From Serinus canaria (lineage: Eukaryota > Chordata > Aves > Passeriformes > Fringillidae), in NCBI RefSeq assembly GCF_022539315.1, contig NC_066333.1, positions 4,721,501 through 4,785,500 of the forward strand: 64,000 nt of DNA, given 5' to 3'. This document shows positions 12,966 to 24,480 of the stretch, piece by piece. The notes beneath the pieces are model-generated. The model saw only the letters and a program-made list of their open reading frames with translations, did not search any database and was not told the DNA's origin. The first letter of the stretch is position 1, and each line of letters starts with the position of its first letter. The position numbers and the translations under genes are program-made.

Positions 12966-15900
12966 AGCAGTGCTGCACTTTTTATGCATAATGAATCCCA
13001 AACACTTCATAAAAGGTGATAACTTTCTTTGACCACTGAATATATTATTTATAAAAGTGCTCCCTTCCCTTCCCCCCTCCACCCTTGGAGATCCTTTTAC
13101 TTTCTTTTTATCATGTAGAATACACTGGTAGCACATCTTAGACTATGAGGTTCCTTCTTATACATAATTTATAAAACAATTTACAAGTGATTTATTTTTA
13201 GCAATAAGATAAAACATGGTGTGAAGGGTTTTACCAACAGAGATATAGATGGTTTGGGAGTAATACTTGTGCAGGAGCCTGGGATCAAGTGAAAATTATT
13301 TTTCCATTTTTCCCTAAGGTATGAACTTAAAGGAGCCTCCTCTTGCACCCATTTGAACAATGCATTTAATACACCCACTTTGCTAAAACTGCCTGAAATT
13401 GTACTGCACCATGTTTCAGATGGCCTTGAAAAATATCCCTTCAGCAATCATAGTGGTGGTAGGTAGTTCTTGTTGAGAGACACAAGGAGAGTGTCCTTTC
13501 CAGATGCTCTCTGCTTCAGTAGCTGGCTCTGTCTGGCTTGAGGCCACACTGAGAGCTGGAGCTGCTGATGCCCACAGAGGTGAGACAAACCCTAGTTTGT
13601 AATTAACACCTCGCTGATGAAGAGGAGGGGCTGTGCTGCCTCCCCTGCCCCAGGAGATGGCAGTGTTTAAGAGCAGGAGCAGAGCATCCTGCATGGCAGG
13701 AACCTCCTGTCCTTGCACCAACCCCGCTCCTCATCAAGCAGGAATTCACAAATATCCTGGCAGTAATCTCATGGGAGAAGAAACATGGGTTGGCCCAAGG
13801 ATGGAGAGAGGGCTGTGTTGCAGCAGAGCCTCTTTATGACAGTTGTGGTGGTCTTTGATTTGAATTACTGTTTCAAGAAGATGTTCAAAGATGTTGACCT
13901 TGTAGCTCTTAGGTCCCAGCCTGCAGCTGTGTGTACTGCAGTAAGAAACCCCATCTCACTGATTTTCTTTTGTACTACATACTACTTCATATCAGCCATG
14001 ATTTTTCACAAGACTGCAAAGTCCATTTCTACAGGGACCCTGCCTTGGAGTGCTGGTAACCAGCCCAGCATAAAATACAGTCAGCATCAAGGACAGCATG
14101 TGCTTATCCAGTAACCATTGAATGAGGTTCAGACTTTCTCTTTTCCAGGCTCCTCAAAGAGATGTCAGGAAAAATTGCCTGTTCTCACTGGCTCTGCAGA
14201 AACACCGCTGAGGGGTGATCCTGACCTGCTGTGGTCACCAACTGGTGGCTTTGAAAGTTGAAGCTGTAGGTTGGGTTCTCCAGCATCAGAGGTGGCACAG
14301 CCATTTGTGCCCATGCAGTAGGCACCTAATGAGCACACTGGTGCTCTGCTGCTGTGCTTGGAGCTTTGCAGCTTTGCTCTGTACATGACTGTGTAAGATA
14401 ATAGAGAACAAGGCTTCCAATTTCCAGAATCTGCTTTTCAGGTGAGAGATGGAGCTGGTTCTGACTTCTGGCACTTATGTGTCAGAGCTGGGGAAATGTG
14501 CAGCTGTTGGGGGTGTCCAGGTAGGAGCAGGGCACCAGGACTTGTGTGCCTGGAGGAAACATCCTCTTGGAAGGCCATCTGAAAGGGTAAACCTGTCACT
14601 ACTTAACTAAAAACTTAATCAGAGTGGTGCCTGTGGTTGTGTTGTGTCCAGGGAGTGAAATGTGGCATGAGAGAAGAGTCCAGAAACTGGGGACATCCTG
14701 CCATTCTTGGGGGGCATGTTCCAAACACCTGAGGAAGAAGCTGGAAGTGCAGTCTGGGCTGTTCTGGGGTTGCCTTGCTGAATTCCTTTTGCATGTTCCC
14801 TCCTCTGTGTCTCACCCTGCACTCCTGGGCTGTCTCTGAGCTCTCCATTGTGGGATCCTGGCTTTGAAATGGTTCAGCCTTCCAACTCCTAGGAAACTAA
14901 TTTCCTACTAATCTATTTGTTTAAAATTAGCATCTACAAAGATAACTGTGAGCAGCCTGGGCTTTGATTCGGGGAGACTGGGGAGGTGCACCCCAGAAAA
15001 CTGCAAATGCAGGCACTGCTTTCCTTTGCATCCAGAATTCAACAGAGCTGTCAGATAACACATGAGAGATGGTTAATAATAAATTAAAAACATCGCAGCC
15101 ACAGGGAAACTGCATCTCTCCCCTCCCCCCAAACTCCCCCTCTCTTTTGCTTTTTTCTACCCCATGGGCTTAATCAGCATCAAAGAGTAACAAATCCAAT
15201 AAAATGCTTCCCTGAGCCAGGAACCAGCCTGAACTGGATACACACACACACCCCAGCCTCTCTCCTCTCCCCCTGACTGCCAGCCCCTTTGCAAAACAGC
15301 TGACAGTGGAGGTGGAGATAGAACAAAGGAAGAGATGGGGAATGGTAAATCAGAGACACCCCCCAGCTCTCATTTGGCACTGGGAAGCTCTTACAGGCCT
15401 CCTGTGCTTTTAGGCTACCGGGGCAGAAAGAGCTTTCCTTGCTCCTGACTTGGTTTTTATCCCACTAAGTTCAGAGATTTAGGGGGAGGGAAAGGAAAGG
15501 GGAGAGCACACGTGCATTTCTTCTGATTTCTGCCCTTTTAAAACTGAATTCAAACAACAGCAGCTCCATCAAATGATAGTAGGCCATGTGTAGACCTTTG
15601 AGTTTATGGCTGTGGTGCTCCTCAAGTACCTGCCAGTGCCTCACTTGGCTGAGAACCAGGTGATGCTGTGCCAGGAGGGTCCATGCAGTGGCCCCCTCCC
15701 CACCCTGCACTTGCAGGTTTCTCCTGTGCAGGAACATTTCTTTTCAGAGCTGGGGGAAGATGTCCATCAGTCCTGATCAGGAGGAGAATGTGATGGGCTG
15801 GATCTTCGGGGGTGAAAATAGATGAAGTCAATGGGCTGACATTGCTTTTCTATAACTAAAGATTGAGCCTGAGGGATCACCTGCCTGGCAGCAGAGTGCA

Positions 15901-16140
15901 AGCACTCCAGTAGTGCTTAGGGCACCAGGAGATTAGAGAAAAATTTAAAAGAGGTTAACAGGAAGAACTAAGTAGAGCATAGCCTCAGCAACTTCTTCTT
16001 TCTGTGCTGCTCTTTGTGGATTATTTCTTGGGGTATGTCTGTGTCCCCTGAAGCTGTAATATCGAAGCACTTCCTAACCATTAATATGATGAGTGCATCT
16101 TCTCCATACTCTTGGAGAGAGGGTTGCCATGAATTCTGTC
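12966..16140. other. Non-coding stretch, no gene recognised
   Basis: No exon or named repeat was recognised. A GC-richer, G-rich patch lies at about 14480-14860. A short CA run sits near 15241-15250, and a C-rich stretch (ctcccctcccccc) lies near 15118-15140. Open frames of up to 109 codons show no family resemblance. Confidence 0.55.
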
Positions 16141-16250
16141 TTACAGATGAAAACTGAAGCAACAGAGGAAAGAGGGTTTTGCTCATGGCCATGCAGAAAA
16201 GCCTATGGCAGAGGCAAGAAATGAATCCCCATAACTCAAAATCTGCTCTA
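16141..16250 (-). mobile_element. MIR-type SINE fragment (ancient CORE-SINE)
   Basis: Read on the plus strand this follows the reverse complement of the MIR body: 'ttacagatgaaaactgaag' for the usual 'ttacagatgaggaaactgag'; then acagaggaaagagg; then 'ttgctcatggccatgcag' for 'ttgcccaaggtcacacag'; then ctatggcagaggcaagaaatgaatccc for the tRNA-related part containing 'tggcagagccgggattcgaaccc'. The order and spacing of all blocks agree, so chance is unlikely. It is heavily diverged, as expected for a repeat that predates the amniote split. The outer ends are not recognisable. Confidence 0.68.
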
Positions 16251-16800
16251 TCAGATCACAGCTGGAAGAAAATCCTTGCCTTTGGCCTGTCTGAGCTGTA
16301 ACACTTTCAGGTGAGTTCAGACATCAGATCTGTGCTGTGCTGAGTCCAGCTTTCTAAATCTATGAGAATTACCACTCTGAAGGTGGAGATTACAAGTAGC
16401 TGCAAAACAGCTCTGCAAGGCCACTGGACATCTGGGCAGCAAGTACTTTGAAACTTGAAAAAGTCTGTGTAAATTAGCTGTGCATTTTGCCTGTGCACAC
16501 CTCTTTCAAATGAGAGCCCCCAAACCTGTTAATGTTTGATGCCCATTGCCAGAAAGATCCCTTGGCATTTTTCACAAGAATATTTCTTGACATTTCCTGT
16601 TCTGCATCAGTCCTTCCTGTGTGCTGCATGCTGTGGGTGCTGTCACCCTAGTGGATCTCCAAAGATGCTCTGCCAGTGTTTTTTGTGTGGACAGGGTGGG
16701 TGTAGGATAAGAGGAGCCTGGCTCCTGCACTGCCCAGCTGTGCAGCACTGGATCACCCTGAACCCAGTATTAGTCTCACTGTCATATGAAATATGACAAA
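16251..16800. other. Non-coding stretch, no gene recognised
   Basis: Between the MIR fragment and the hairpin at 16801 no gene or named repeat was recognised. The last part (about 16775-16800) is AT-rich and repeats the words catatgaaatatgac, which resemble the hairpin arms that follow. Confidence 0.55.
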
Positions 16801-16840
16801 TTTGACATATTGAAATATGTCAAATGATATATTTCAATAT
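16801..16840. repeat. AT-rich hairpin at the edge of a duplicated element
   Basis: Two overlapping inverted repeats are directly visible. The first has perfect 10-bp arms, tttgacatat (16801-16810) and atatgtcaaa (16815-16824), around a 4-base loop. The second pairs atattgaaatatgtca (16807-16822) with tgatatatttcaatat (16825-16840), 15 of 16 positions, with a 2-base loop. The right arm of the second structure is also the first part of the ~95-bp sequence found again at 20121. The hairpin may mark a terminus of a small non-autonomous element, or it may have arisen by local foldback duplication. Confidence 0.8.
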
Positions 16841-16917
16841 TAAAGTTGAATTTCACTTCCATGACATGAAGCTGATTTCTGAATCCAGATGGAAAAAAAT
16901 TCCAAAACTGAAATAAT
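16823..16917 (+). repeat. Duplicated ~95-bp sequence, copy 1
   Basis: This copy and 20121-20214 are nearly identical in direct orientation. Comparison by eye shows two substitutions near the left end (t/c and c/t) and a one-base difference in an A-run (seven against six). Similarity stops at the left end and after 'ccaaaactgaaataat' on the right. The core includes 'aaagttgaatttcacttcc', 'atgacatgaagctgatttc' and 'tgaatccagatgg'. It matches no repeat family recognised here. Being ~97% identical in otherwise unrelated flanks implies recent duplication, gene conversion, or two insertions of a young dispersed repeat. Confidence 0.9.
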
Positions 16918-17094
16918 AACTGAGACCAGGTTGGGGTGGTGTTGCAGAAAGAATTCTATCATAGCACTGGAAGATACTGTCTTTTTTGGAGAGCAGAATT
17001 CTTTGGGTTTGCTTTCTCTCTGCAAGTCTCCCCACAAGAAGGTGTAGCACTGTGAACCAGCCAGGCTTTAATGAATGAATTCAGAAACTACCAA
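16918..17094. other. Non-coding spacer
   Basis: Nothing was recognised in this short spacer between the duplicated sequence and the enhancer-like block at 17095. Confidence 0.5.
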
Positions 17095-17270
17095 AGGATT
17101 CCGATGGAAATGCAGATGACATCTGCATTACGGCCATAATTAATTAACCAATCAATTATCATGATGAATGCTATTTTAATGAATCAGTTGCAAATCATTT
17201 TTGGTTCTTATGGTTTTCATTCAGAGCACATTAATCATGGCAGGCTCTCTGGGTTGCAGAGGAATGCAGA
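17095..17270. promoter_or_regulatory. Candidate enhancer: paired E-boxes and homeodomain cluster
   Basis: A 21-bp perfect inverted repeat at 17109-17129 (10-bp arms aatgcagatg and catctgcatt around one base) places a CAGATG and a CATCTG E-box back to back. Eight bases on comes ataattaattaa (17136-17147), then atcaattatcatgatg, ttttaatgaatcag and gcacattaatcatgg. Such clustering of bHLH-type and homeodomain-type words is typical of developmental enhancers. Binding and conservation are inferred, not shown. Confidence 0.3.
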
Positions 17271-19537
17271 ATGTGAATCCAAGACCTTAGTACATCTTGA
17301 ACAGAGGTGAGCCAGGTTCTCAGCAATCAGATCCAGATGCAGGTATGGAAATCTCTCCTCTGAAGGTCAGAGGATCTTCAAATCTGGGAAAATAGTGCTG
17401 GCATATTACAGACATTGGCCCAGAGCATGAAAGAAGCAGGTCAGAAATGGCCCAGGACTGGGATGGGCTTTCAAACACTTTCAGATTTGGACTTTGCTGC
17501 TAATTCCATTTCTACTGGGAAGAAGGTAAAATAATGTTTTTGAAATGTTGGAAAAGCCATAGTAGTTTGGGGGTTTGTTTGGTTTGAGTTTTTCCTGATA
17601 TTAGATAGAATTCTTGTAATTTTTATGAACTCAATTGGTTTTGGCAGTGCTGCTCAGGGGCAGGGTCTGAGTGGAACCAGTTGAGGGACTCAGGTTAAAC
17701 TTGTTCTTAAATATTTGTTTGGACCTTGTACTTATTTTCTGTTACTCCTGGGGAGAGCTTGCATGGTTTTACCATTTCTGAAAGATTCCAAAGAGTGTGG
17801 TGAAAGAAGCACCAATCTGAATTAATTATTAGACTTCAACCCCTGGATATAAATCTTTGTTTATCTGAGGTGTTGCCAAAACTCACTGCTTGCTCCTGGA
17901 ATCAGTCAGAGGATGCCCTGACTGAGCTGGGGTGTTTTGTACAGCTGTGCCTAAATCTCCTTGGACATGGAGCTGCTACAGAGAAGTGCAACAGGTACTT
18001 CACAACATTCATGGCACTAAAGTGGAATGACACAGGGAACACAGGCTTTTCTACTGCAGGAAACAGGAATTTCTGATGAGATTTCTATTTTTTAAAATTT
18101 ATTTTAAAGTAGAGATGCCTGGGAAAATAAAAGGTAGTAGAGAGATGGAGTCTTGGATAAAAAGAGTTCTGAACCAGTCTGAGGAGAATTATTGGCTCTT
18201 TATTTCAGGGCATTGTACCTGATGAGGAGAATCAAAATAGATCAAAACCCTAAACCAGCCAGAAAATGTGTAATTTCATCCACAATGTCAAGCTTGAGCC
18301 TGAGGTAGTTTTATAGTGTATGTAGCCATATAAGCATTAATTTAGGAATTGATCTCTGCAGTGTACCTGTTATGAACAGCTTATTTCACTTGCAGCTAAG
18401 AAATACATAGCTATCCTCCCTGCACAGCTGAGGGAACATCATGGGGTGGAGTTTGGATCTCTTATTCCATTCTTTCTGCTCTCCCTGTTGGTGTAGCAGC
18501 TCAGAATGCAGTAAGAAGAAGTATCTTTAGTGAGTTTAATGGTTTGGGTAGATAACACTGGAAACATCTTTGGAGACATAGGTATTATTTATATTATTAA
18601 TTTAGATAATGTTTTCTTTCAATGTTTATTACATGTTACATGTTACAAGGCAAAGATTTGGCAAATGAGAGCTCAATATTTGTTTCATAAGGCTATACAA
18701 AAGTATCCATTGACTTCTGGAATCCTTCTGAAACCACTGTCTTCTGATGGAATGTGGGTACCCAATTCATGCAACAAATACAAAAGATTGTGAATAGTCC
18801 TGACATGGCTGTGTTAAAAAATGTGGGGAAATATTTGTGGGATATTTTTTGGAGTCTTTATACTGCTTTACTGGCAATCACATGATTTTTATATCTGTCA
18901 TGAAATCTCCTGACATTTCCACCAATATGTTGCAAGGAGATCATTAGAACAATTACTGAGATGTGGGAAAAGAAGTAGCATTCCATAGCATCAATTGCCA
19001 GCGCTGCCATCTCTAAGCAATTAAAAACCATGAGAGCAGAAATTTGACATTTTTCTGGCCTCTGTATCAAGAGGGTGCACCCGCATTTGTTATTGAGGTT
19101 TTCATCATTGCTATAGTACCAGACGTACATTCTTGAAAAAGATGAAGCTGTTTTGGGAAAAAAAAAAATTGAAATCCAATGAAAAAAAATTGACAGAAAC
19201 TCTTTGTTTCATCCATTAGAACTCACTGACTTGATACACATTAAGATTTTATAGAAACTATTAAATTTTGAGGGCTTCCCAAGGGAAACAAACAAGTTTT
19301 GGTCGAAAGTTTGTTTTTTTTCTGAGGTTCCATCAGATTTTCTTTCAATTGTTTGTGAACCTGAAGCAAAGAGTTGGTCCAACCCAGTAGTCACAGTTGC
19401 CCATAGTCACTTCAGCCCTGATCCTGGCCAGTTGTGGTAGGCTGAAGAGGAACAAGTGAATTTGGGAATTTCACTCTGGTGTAGGGCCCTGGGCTTGGGG
19501 GAATGGCCTGGGGGCTCCCAGATCCTCACCTGTCTTC
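17271..19537. other. Non-coding stretch, no gene recognised
   Basis: No gene or named repeat was recognised. Small direct repeats such as acatgttacatgttaca near 18630 and short A-runs near 19160-19190 are the only regular structures. Open frames stay under 95 codons and look random. Confidence 0.55.
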
Positions 19538-19834
19538 CTCTGGAGTGAGGGAGTTTTCCCAAGGGCATGGAGTGATAAAAAAAGGGGAAAAGGCCTGAAG
19601 GAGAAGGGAGGGAAGGTCTAGATTAGATATCAGGAAGAAATTCTTTGCTATAAGAGTAGAAAGGAACCAGCACAGGTTGTGCAGTCTCCATCTCTGGAGG
19701 TGTTCAAGGCCAGGTTGGATGGGGTTGAAGGCAACCTGGTCTAGTGGAAGGCATCCCTGCCCATGGCAGGGGGTTGGAATTGGTTGTTTTTTGAGGTCTC
19801 TTCCAACCAAGCCATTCAGAGAGATCTGTGATTT
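19538..19834 (+). mobile_element. CR1 LINE 3' fragment
   Basis: This plus-strand, 5'-truncated CR1 keeps the family order: 'aagggcatggagtgataaaa'; 'tctagattagatatcaggaa' then gaaattctttgct; 'tctctggaggtgttcaaggc' then 'caggttggatggggttgaag'; 'caacctggtctagtggaagg'; 'catccctgcccatggcaggg' then gggttggaattgg; and 'aggtctcttccaacc'. It ends in a degenerate form of the terminal attctgtgattctatg repeat near 19834. Only the 3' ~295 bp remain, so it carries no reverse-transcriptase sequence. It lies between the two copies of the 95-bp duplication. Confidence 0.92.
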
Positions 19835-20120
19835 TAACCTCTTGCCAGCGACCTGTGGTTTTCGCAGGCCTTTGGATCTCAGAGGTCTTGAATTGCCAAG
19901 TGGCTGTGACAGATTTGAAAATGAATGTGACACTTTTCAACATGGAGTGGTAATGGCAAAATTACTGAGATGCTGTTTCACCCTTGCTTGGCAGGCATGG
20001 GAGGTGCTGAAGCCAACAAAAATTTTGTCAGGCTTGGGCTGTAGTGACCAAGGCTGTTTGACTTGCTGTAGTCCTCCAGGAAGGTATTTGGACATCTGAG
20101 AGAGTGTAATTCATTCTGGA
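19835..20120. other. Non-coding spacer
   Basis: No gene or repeat was recognised between the CR1 end and the second copy of the 95-bp duplication. Frames crossing from the CR1 into this spacer are not credible genes. Confidence 0.5.
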
Positions 20121-20214
20121 AATGACATATTTTAATATTAAAGTTGAATTTCACTTCCATGACATGAAGCTGATTTCTGAATCCAGATGGAAAAAATTCC
20201 AAAACTGAAATAAT
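20121..20214 (+). repeat. Duplicated ~95-bp sequence, copy 2
   Basis: This is the direct-orientation partner of 16823-16917, 3298 bp away. It starts 'aatgacatattttaatatta' and ends 'ttccaaaactgaaataat'. It keeps 'tgacatattt', which would pair perfectly with the hairpin arm seen at copy 1, whereas copy 1 has 'tgatatattt' there. This copy is not itself preceded by a hairpin. Flanks on both sides differ from those of copy 1. Confidence 0.9.
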
Positions 20215-21485
20215 TGATATCTGATTTCCTGACCAGCTCTATTTCTCCTGTGGCAATAAGCTGGAGTTCTTGAGAAAATCATCAAGCATGGAAAGAGCTG
20301 AGGACTGGGTGTATCAAAAGGCTCAGCCAGTCTCCCACTGTCAATAAGGCACGCAGGATTATTTCCCTAGAGACTCAGAGCTGAACCTTCTGACAGTGTG
20401 GCCGTTAATAAAACAGGAAAAAATATCAGTGAGGTTTGTCTGAGACCTGCTTTGAGTTTGTGGAAACACTTTTTAGTCCTGTTGGATCCAAATGTGTGAT
20501 TTATTCCCCTTAAATCCTAAATTTAGCAGAAAATAAACCAGACTGGGCTTTCCTTGCTGGGGTAAGGAATTCCTGTATGTTATGTTGCTGGACCTTGGTT
20601 TTGGGCTGTAGGGCCAGGGATGGGTTTGTTCATCAGCCAGACTGCATCTTCTTTGCCATGCCTTGCAGAAAGCCAGGTTTGCCCACCCTCTCACACCCAG
20701 ATTTTTCCCTCAGGTGGGAGCACTAAGTTGGCAGTTTGGGCAGGTGATAATCCTGCTCAGGACAGGGTCTGGGATGGGTCTGGTGTCTCCTGTTGGGTGG
20801 GATCCTAGGGTGGGGGGCTGATGGAATGAGGGGCTTTGTGGGAACACCTGTCTGTTTGGGGCAAGCCCCTGGACTGAGCCAGCCTTGATCCTTCACAGCC
20901 AGCCCCCAGAGACTCCACTACTGTTGGAGAGGTGATGGCTTGCACTTTCCCAAACAAAGCACAGCCATGTTTCCTGTAATTCCACCCGAAGAGACAACTT
21001 GCTGCTTTGTAATCTGTGGGTGGGGGAGGCACTGTTGAGTCAGGAAGCCCCCAGAGGGTGCTGGCTTTACTGGTTTCAGCTGTGAAATCAAAACACACGC
21101 ATGAGTCAGGCCAGTGGTTTAAGTTCTGCTCACTTTGAGGCCCTGGCTTTGATTAAATTCATGTGTCATTTTCAAAGGTCCATGTTTAGCTTGGTTTTAG
21201 ATCATGCTCGCATAATTAGTTTATTTAAACTATGTCTCATGTTAAATCAGATTTTGCCTGTGGACTTAAGTACAACTATGTAATAAGATATACCTATTAA
21301 ACAGATGTTTAATCTTAATGACTATGTTCTTGACAATCAATTGGAATTGAACATCCAATAACTACATTGCAACTAGGCATATCTCTTTGCATCTAATAAG
21401 ATACTATAGTAGTATAATTACAGTAATATGGGATATTATAAATAACATATTCATGGCAATATACCAAAGTTTGTATAATACCTGC
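20215..21485. other. Non-coding stretch with a GC-richer patch
   Basis: No gene or named repeat was recognised. From about 20600 to 21070 the sequence is GC-richer and holds chance open frames on both strands (up to 97 codons). After 21100 it becomes strongly AT-rich and leads into the microsatellite. Confidence 0.55.
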
Positions 21486-21505
21486 TATGTATATTATATA
21501 TGTAT

Positions 21506-21536
<31 letters not shown>
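21486..21536. repeat. AT microsatellite
   Basis: An uninterrupted (AT)14 run occupies 21509-21536. It is preceded by an imperfect AT-rich lead-in (tgtatattatatatgtatat, from 21488). It is likely to vary in length between individuals. Confidence 0.95.
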
Positions 21537-23913
21537 TCTGAAAAATGAGGAGGCTTTAGCTCAGCTCATCATCTCCCTGAAGGAGGAGAACAATAAAAAG
21601 AACCCAACCCCTCAAATGTTATCCTCTTACAGAGGAAACAATTTGTATTGGCACTTTGCACTGAGTGTCCTGGAACAGCCCAGAGTCCCCAGGTCATCGC
21701 CCTGAGCAAGGCCCAAAGTGGTGGTGTCACAGAGCAAAGCTCCACCTTATGTTCATGTATTTGGTGACTGGTGGGATGTTTTTGTCAGACTCAGTAGAAA
21801 AAGTGGACTAAGAGAAATAAGGGGAACGATTACAAGACAGATATGGAAACACTTGTTGGAAAAAGAGCCAGCCAACCCCATCAATCTTTATTGGAACTGT
21901 GCTTCTAGTTGTGTATAAACACAATATTTCTGCATTTGTGCACCCTTGTCTCTCATTTTTGGTTGTGACCAATAAATGAACCGTTTCATTAATGGATCCC
22001 ACAGAATATCTGATTGTTCCACAAATTTGATCTGATAGTCCCAACTCCAGAACTTTACATCCTGCTACCAAGATGTGCACAAATATGTTTGGATAATACA
22101 GTTTTGTCATGCTTCTGTACCATAACTGTACACTGATGGACATTGAAGTATTAAACCAAATAACTTCATAATGTTCTGTTCAGAATTAGCAAGTATCTGT
22201 CAAATAGCCTGTTGAAACAGTTGAATATTTTGGTAGTTGTGCATCATTATAGGATTTTTTTTCCTAGGCTGTAGTTTGAGGAGGCCTTTAAGCCCATGCT
22301 TAAATCTATCTTTTCAGTAAATCTGTTGCCCATGTGTTCAGTGTTAAGTGCATGCTAACTAGAAACAAGCTGATTAACTTTTGTCTTATGGTTGGACCTA
22401 CTCTTCATTTCTGTATAGAAAATTTTCCATTGAATCCAGCGAGCCCTGAGCTAAACATTTTAAAAATGTGGTGGAAAGGCAGAGAGGGAGGGTGGGAAAC
22501 AGGTGGGTTAAAATGAGCCTGGATTATGTGGTATCTTTTGGGCTCTTGAATATGTATAGAATGGAGCTCTTGTTAATGCAAATTACAAACATGTTTCAGA
22601 GTCTGTCTTGTGGCACATGCACAGTGCAGTGATGGACTAGAAACATATGAAAGACATATTGATGAGAGTAAACATTAGCTTGGCATTCTGGTCTCCAGCA
22701 TTGCTCAGAATTGGGGGGAATAAAAAAAGTCTTCAAACTTTTCATGTTCCACAAAAATAGTTATCAAGGTCTCTTTTTGCTCAGCCTTCCAGATTCCTCT
22801 TTAAACACTAGCCTGGCTTCCCTGAGCATCTCTTTCCCAGTGTATTATATTTTCCCCACGCCTGCCTGCATTAATTTTTGTTAATATTGTTGTTGCCATC
22901 TTTGCACTAAAAAATGCATGAAGGAGAGAGAAGTGTGTATGTGTTTGTGTTCTGCCTTCCTCCTTCCCTCCTCTAACTCAGAGGCTGGGGGAAGAAGAGA
23001 CTTTTAAAAATTCCTTCCTTCACCTGCCAGGTTTGCAGTGAGCAGGCAGTGAATTCCCCAGAGGCAAAGCCTGTTTTGGTGGCCTTCTTGTAAGTGTATT
23101 ACTGCAGGGCACATCTAGCCAACAATGCTCTGGGTTAAATTAAGCCCAGAACACCTCAAGAGACTATTTTTACTGCTGGCTTTATTTAGCCCCCTTCACC
23201 CCCTATTTGGTTGGGAGTGGATGATGCTCTGTGTTTTGTTTTGGGTCTTCTTTTTTTCTTTCTCCATTCTGTTGGTAATTTTTCCACACACCTTTATTAA
23301 AGACAGTGATTGCAAACACATTTGACTTAATATTCCACTCACACTCTAAGTTAACAAGTAGTTCAAAGATTAATTACCATGTACCTTGCAGTTCATAGAT
23401 TCTAATATGATATAACTCTAGCAAAGGGAACAGGGGGAAAATCCAGCTGATTAGGCTGTGATTATGTGTTAGCCTGTGCTTGTGGTCTTGGGTTGGTTGT
23501 CACTGTGTGATGCAAGAACTTCTGAGTGGTGACACTTTCCCATCTGTATTTATTTTGATGTAGTTGGGGAGTTTCTAGGACTTAAAAAAAAATGTCAGTG
23601 TCAGTATTTGTCAGGTTAGTGCTGTTTCAATTGCTAGTGCTTTATTGGGTGGAATGAATCTCAGTGCTGGGAGGAGGGCAGTTGTTAGCTGTGTTTCACA
23701 CACTGCTCTCTGCAGTGTGGCTCAGCTCTGGCTGGCACGAGTTGTGCACTGCCCCATCACCCAGGGCACAGACTCCAGTGGGATCTGCAGAGGGAGTGCT
23801 GTTGTCTCTGAGAGTTTCCCCAGTCTGCAGGGTGGAAGCTGTTTTCCTCCCAGCCTGCAGGCTCCAAGAGGGACTGTACAATCTTAGACCTGCACAGTGA
23901 GACCACATTACAC
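21537..23913. other. Non-coding stretch, no gene recognised
   Basis: Nothing coding was recognised. One open frame of 111 codons on the minus strand (21808-22143) has no recognisable domain. Pyrimidine-rich stretches occur near 22950-23000 and 23240-23270. From 23640 the sequence is GC-richer and leads into a degraded CR1. Confidence 0.55.
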
Positions 23914-24001
23914 TGGGCAGCCTGGCCTTGGTGTCCCTGCCCACAGAGATTATCCTTAAGGTGCTTTCACACTCAAACCATTCCAATTCTCTGAGTCTGT
24001 G
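23914..24001 (+). mobile_element. Degraded CR1 LINE 3' end
   Basis: The block order of the CR1 terminus is preserved at low identity: 'ctgggcagcctggccttggt' then gtccctgcccacagag, where the family has 'gagcaacctggtctagtggg' and gtgtccctgcccatggcagg; then 'gattatccttaaggtgcttt' for 'agatgatctttaaggtccct'; then 'caaaccattccaattctctg' at the tail, for caaaccattctatgattctg. It is much more diverged than the copies at 19538 and 38867, so it is probably an older insertion. Confidence 0.6.
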
Positions 24002-24480
24002 CCATACAGATGCCCAGCTAAGTTGGTGTTGTGTCAGGGCACTCCTGATTTGGTAGTACTGCACCTAAAACTACAATGACACCTGCTCAGACTGTAGGGT
24101 CTGGTAAGAGTGGGTTTAGCAATGCTCAGAAAGCCCCAAAGGAAGAGTTCATCCCTTTTGTCCCCCTGTTAATAGCTGGAGTTCTGTAGTTTAAGATTTG
24201 CAAAGTGAGACCTGTCAAAGCTGTGATTAGAATTTTCTTCCAACTCTGTTCTCACTGCAAGCAGCTCACTGTTCCCCCTATTCTAGAGTAAATCGATTAG
24301 GACTCAATAAAAAGCACGGGCAGAACCTGCTTGTCACTTCTTAAATGTCTCAGCCTGTTTGGAGACTGTGCCTGAATCCCTGAGCAAGTGGGAGCTCTTC
24401 TGGTGTGAATTCCCCACATCGAGTTTCCCTGGCTAACAAGGGAAGGCAATATACATAGGACAGAACAGGTTTCTATTCAG
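24002..24480. other. Non-coding spacer
   Basis: No gene or repeat was recognised. The segment ends in 'acaggtttctattcag', a plausible splice acceptor for the exon-like stretch that follows. Confidence 0.5.

Noticed and set aside
19677..20099. 140-codon plus-strand open frame
   Set aside because: Its first part is CR1 3' sequence, which is untranslated in the element, and the rest is unrelated spacer.
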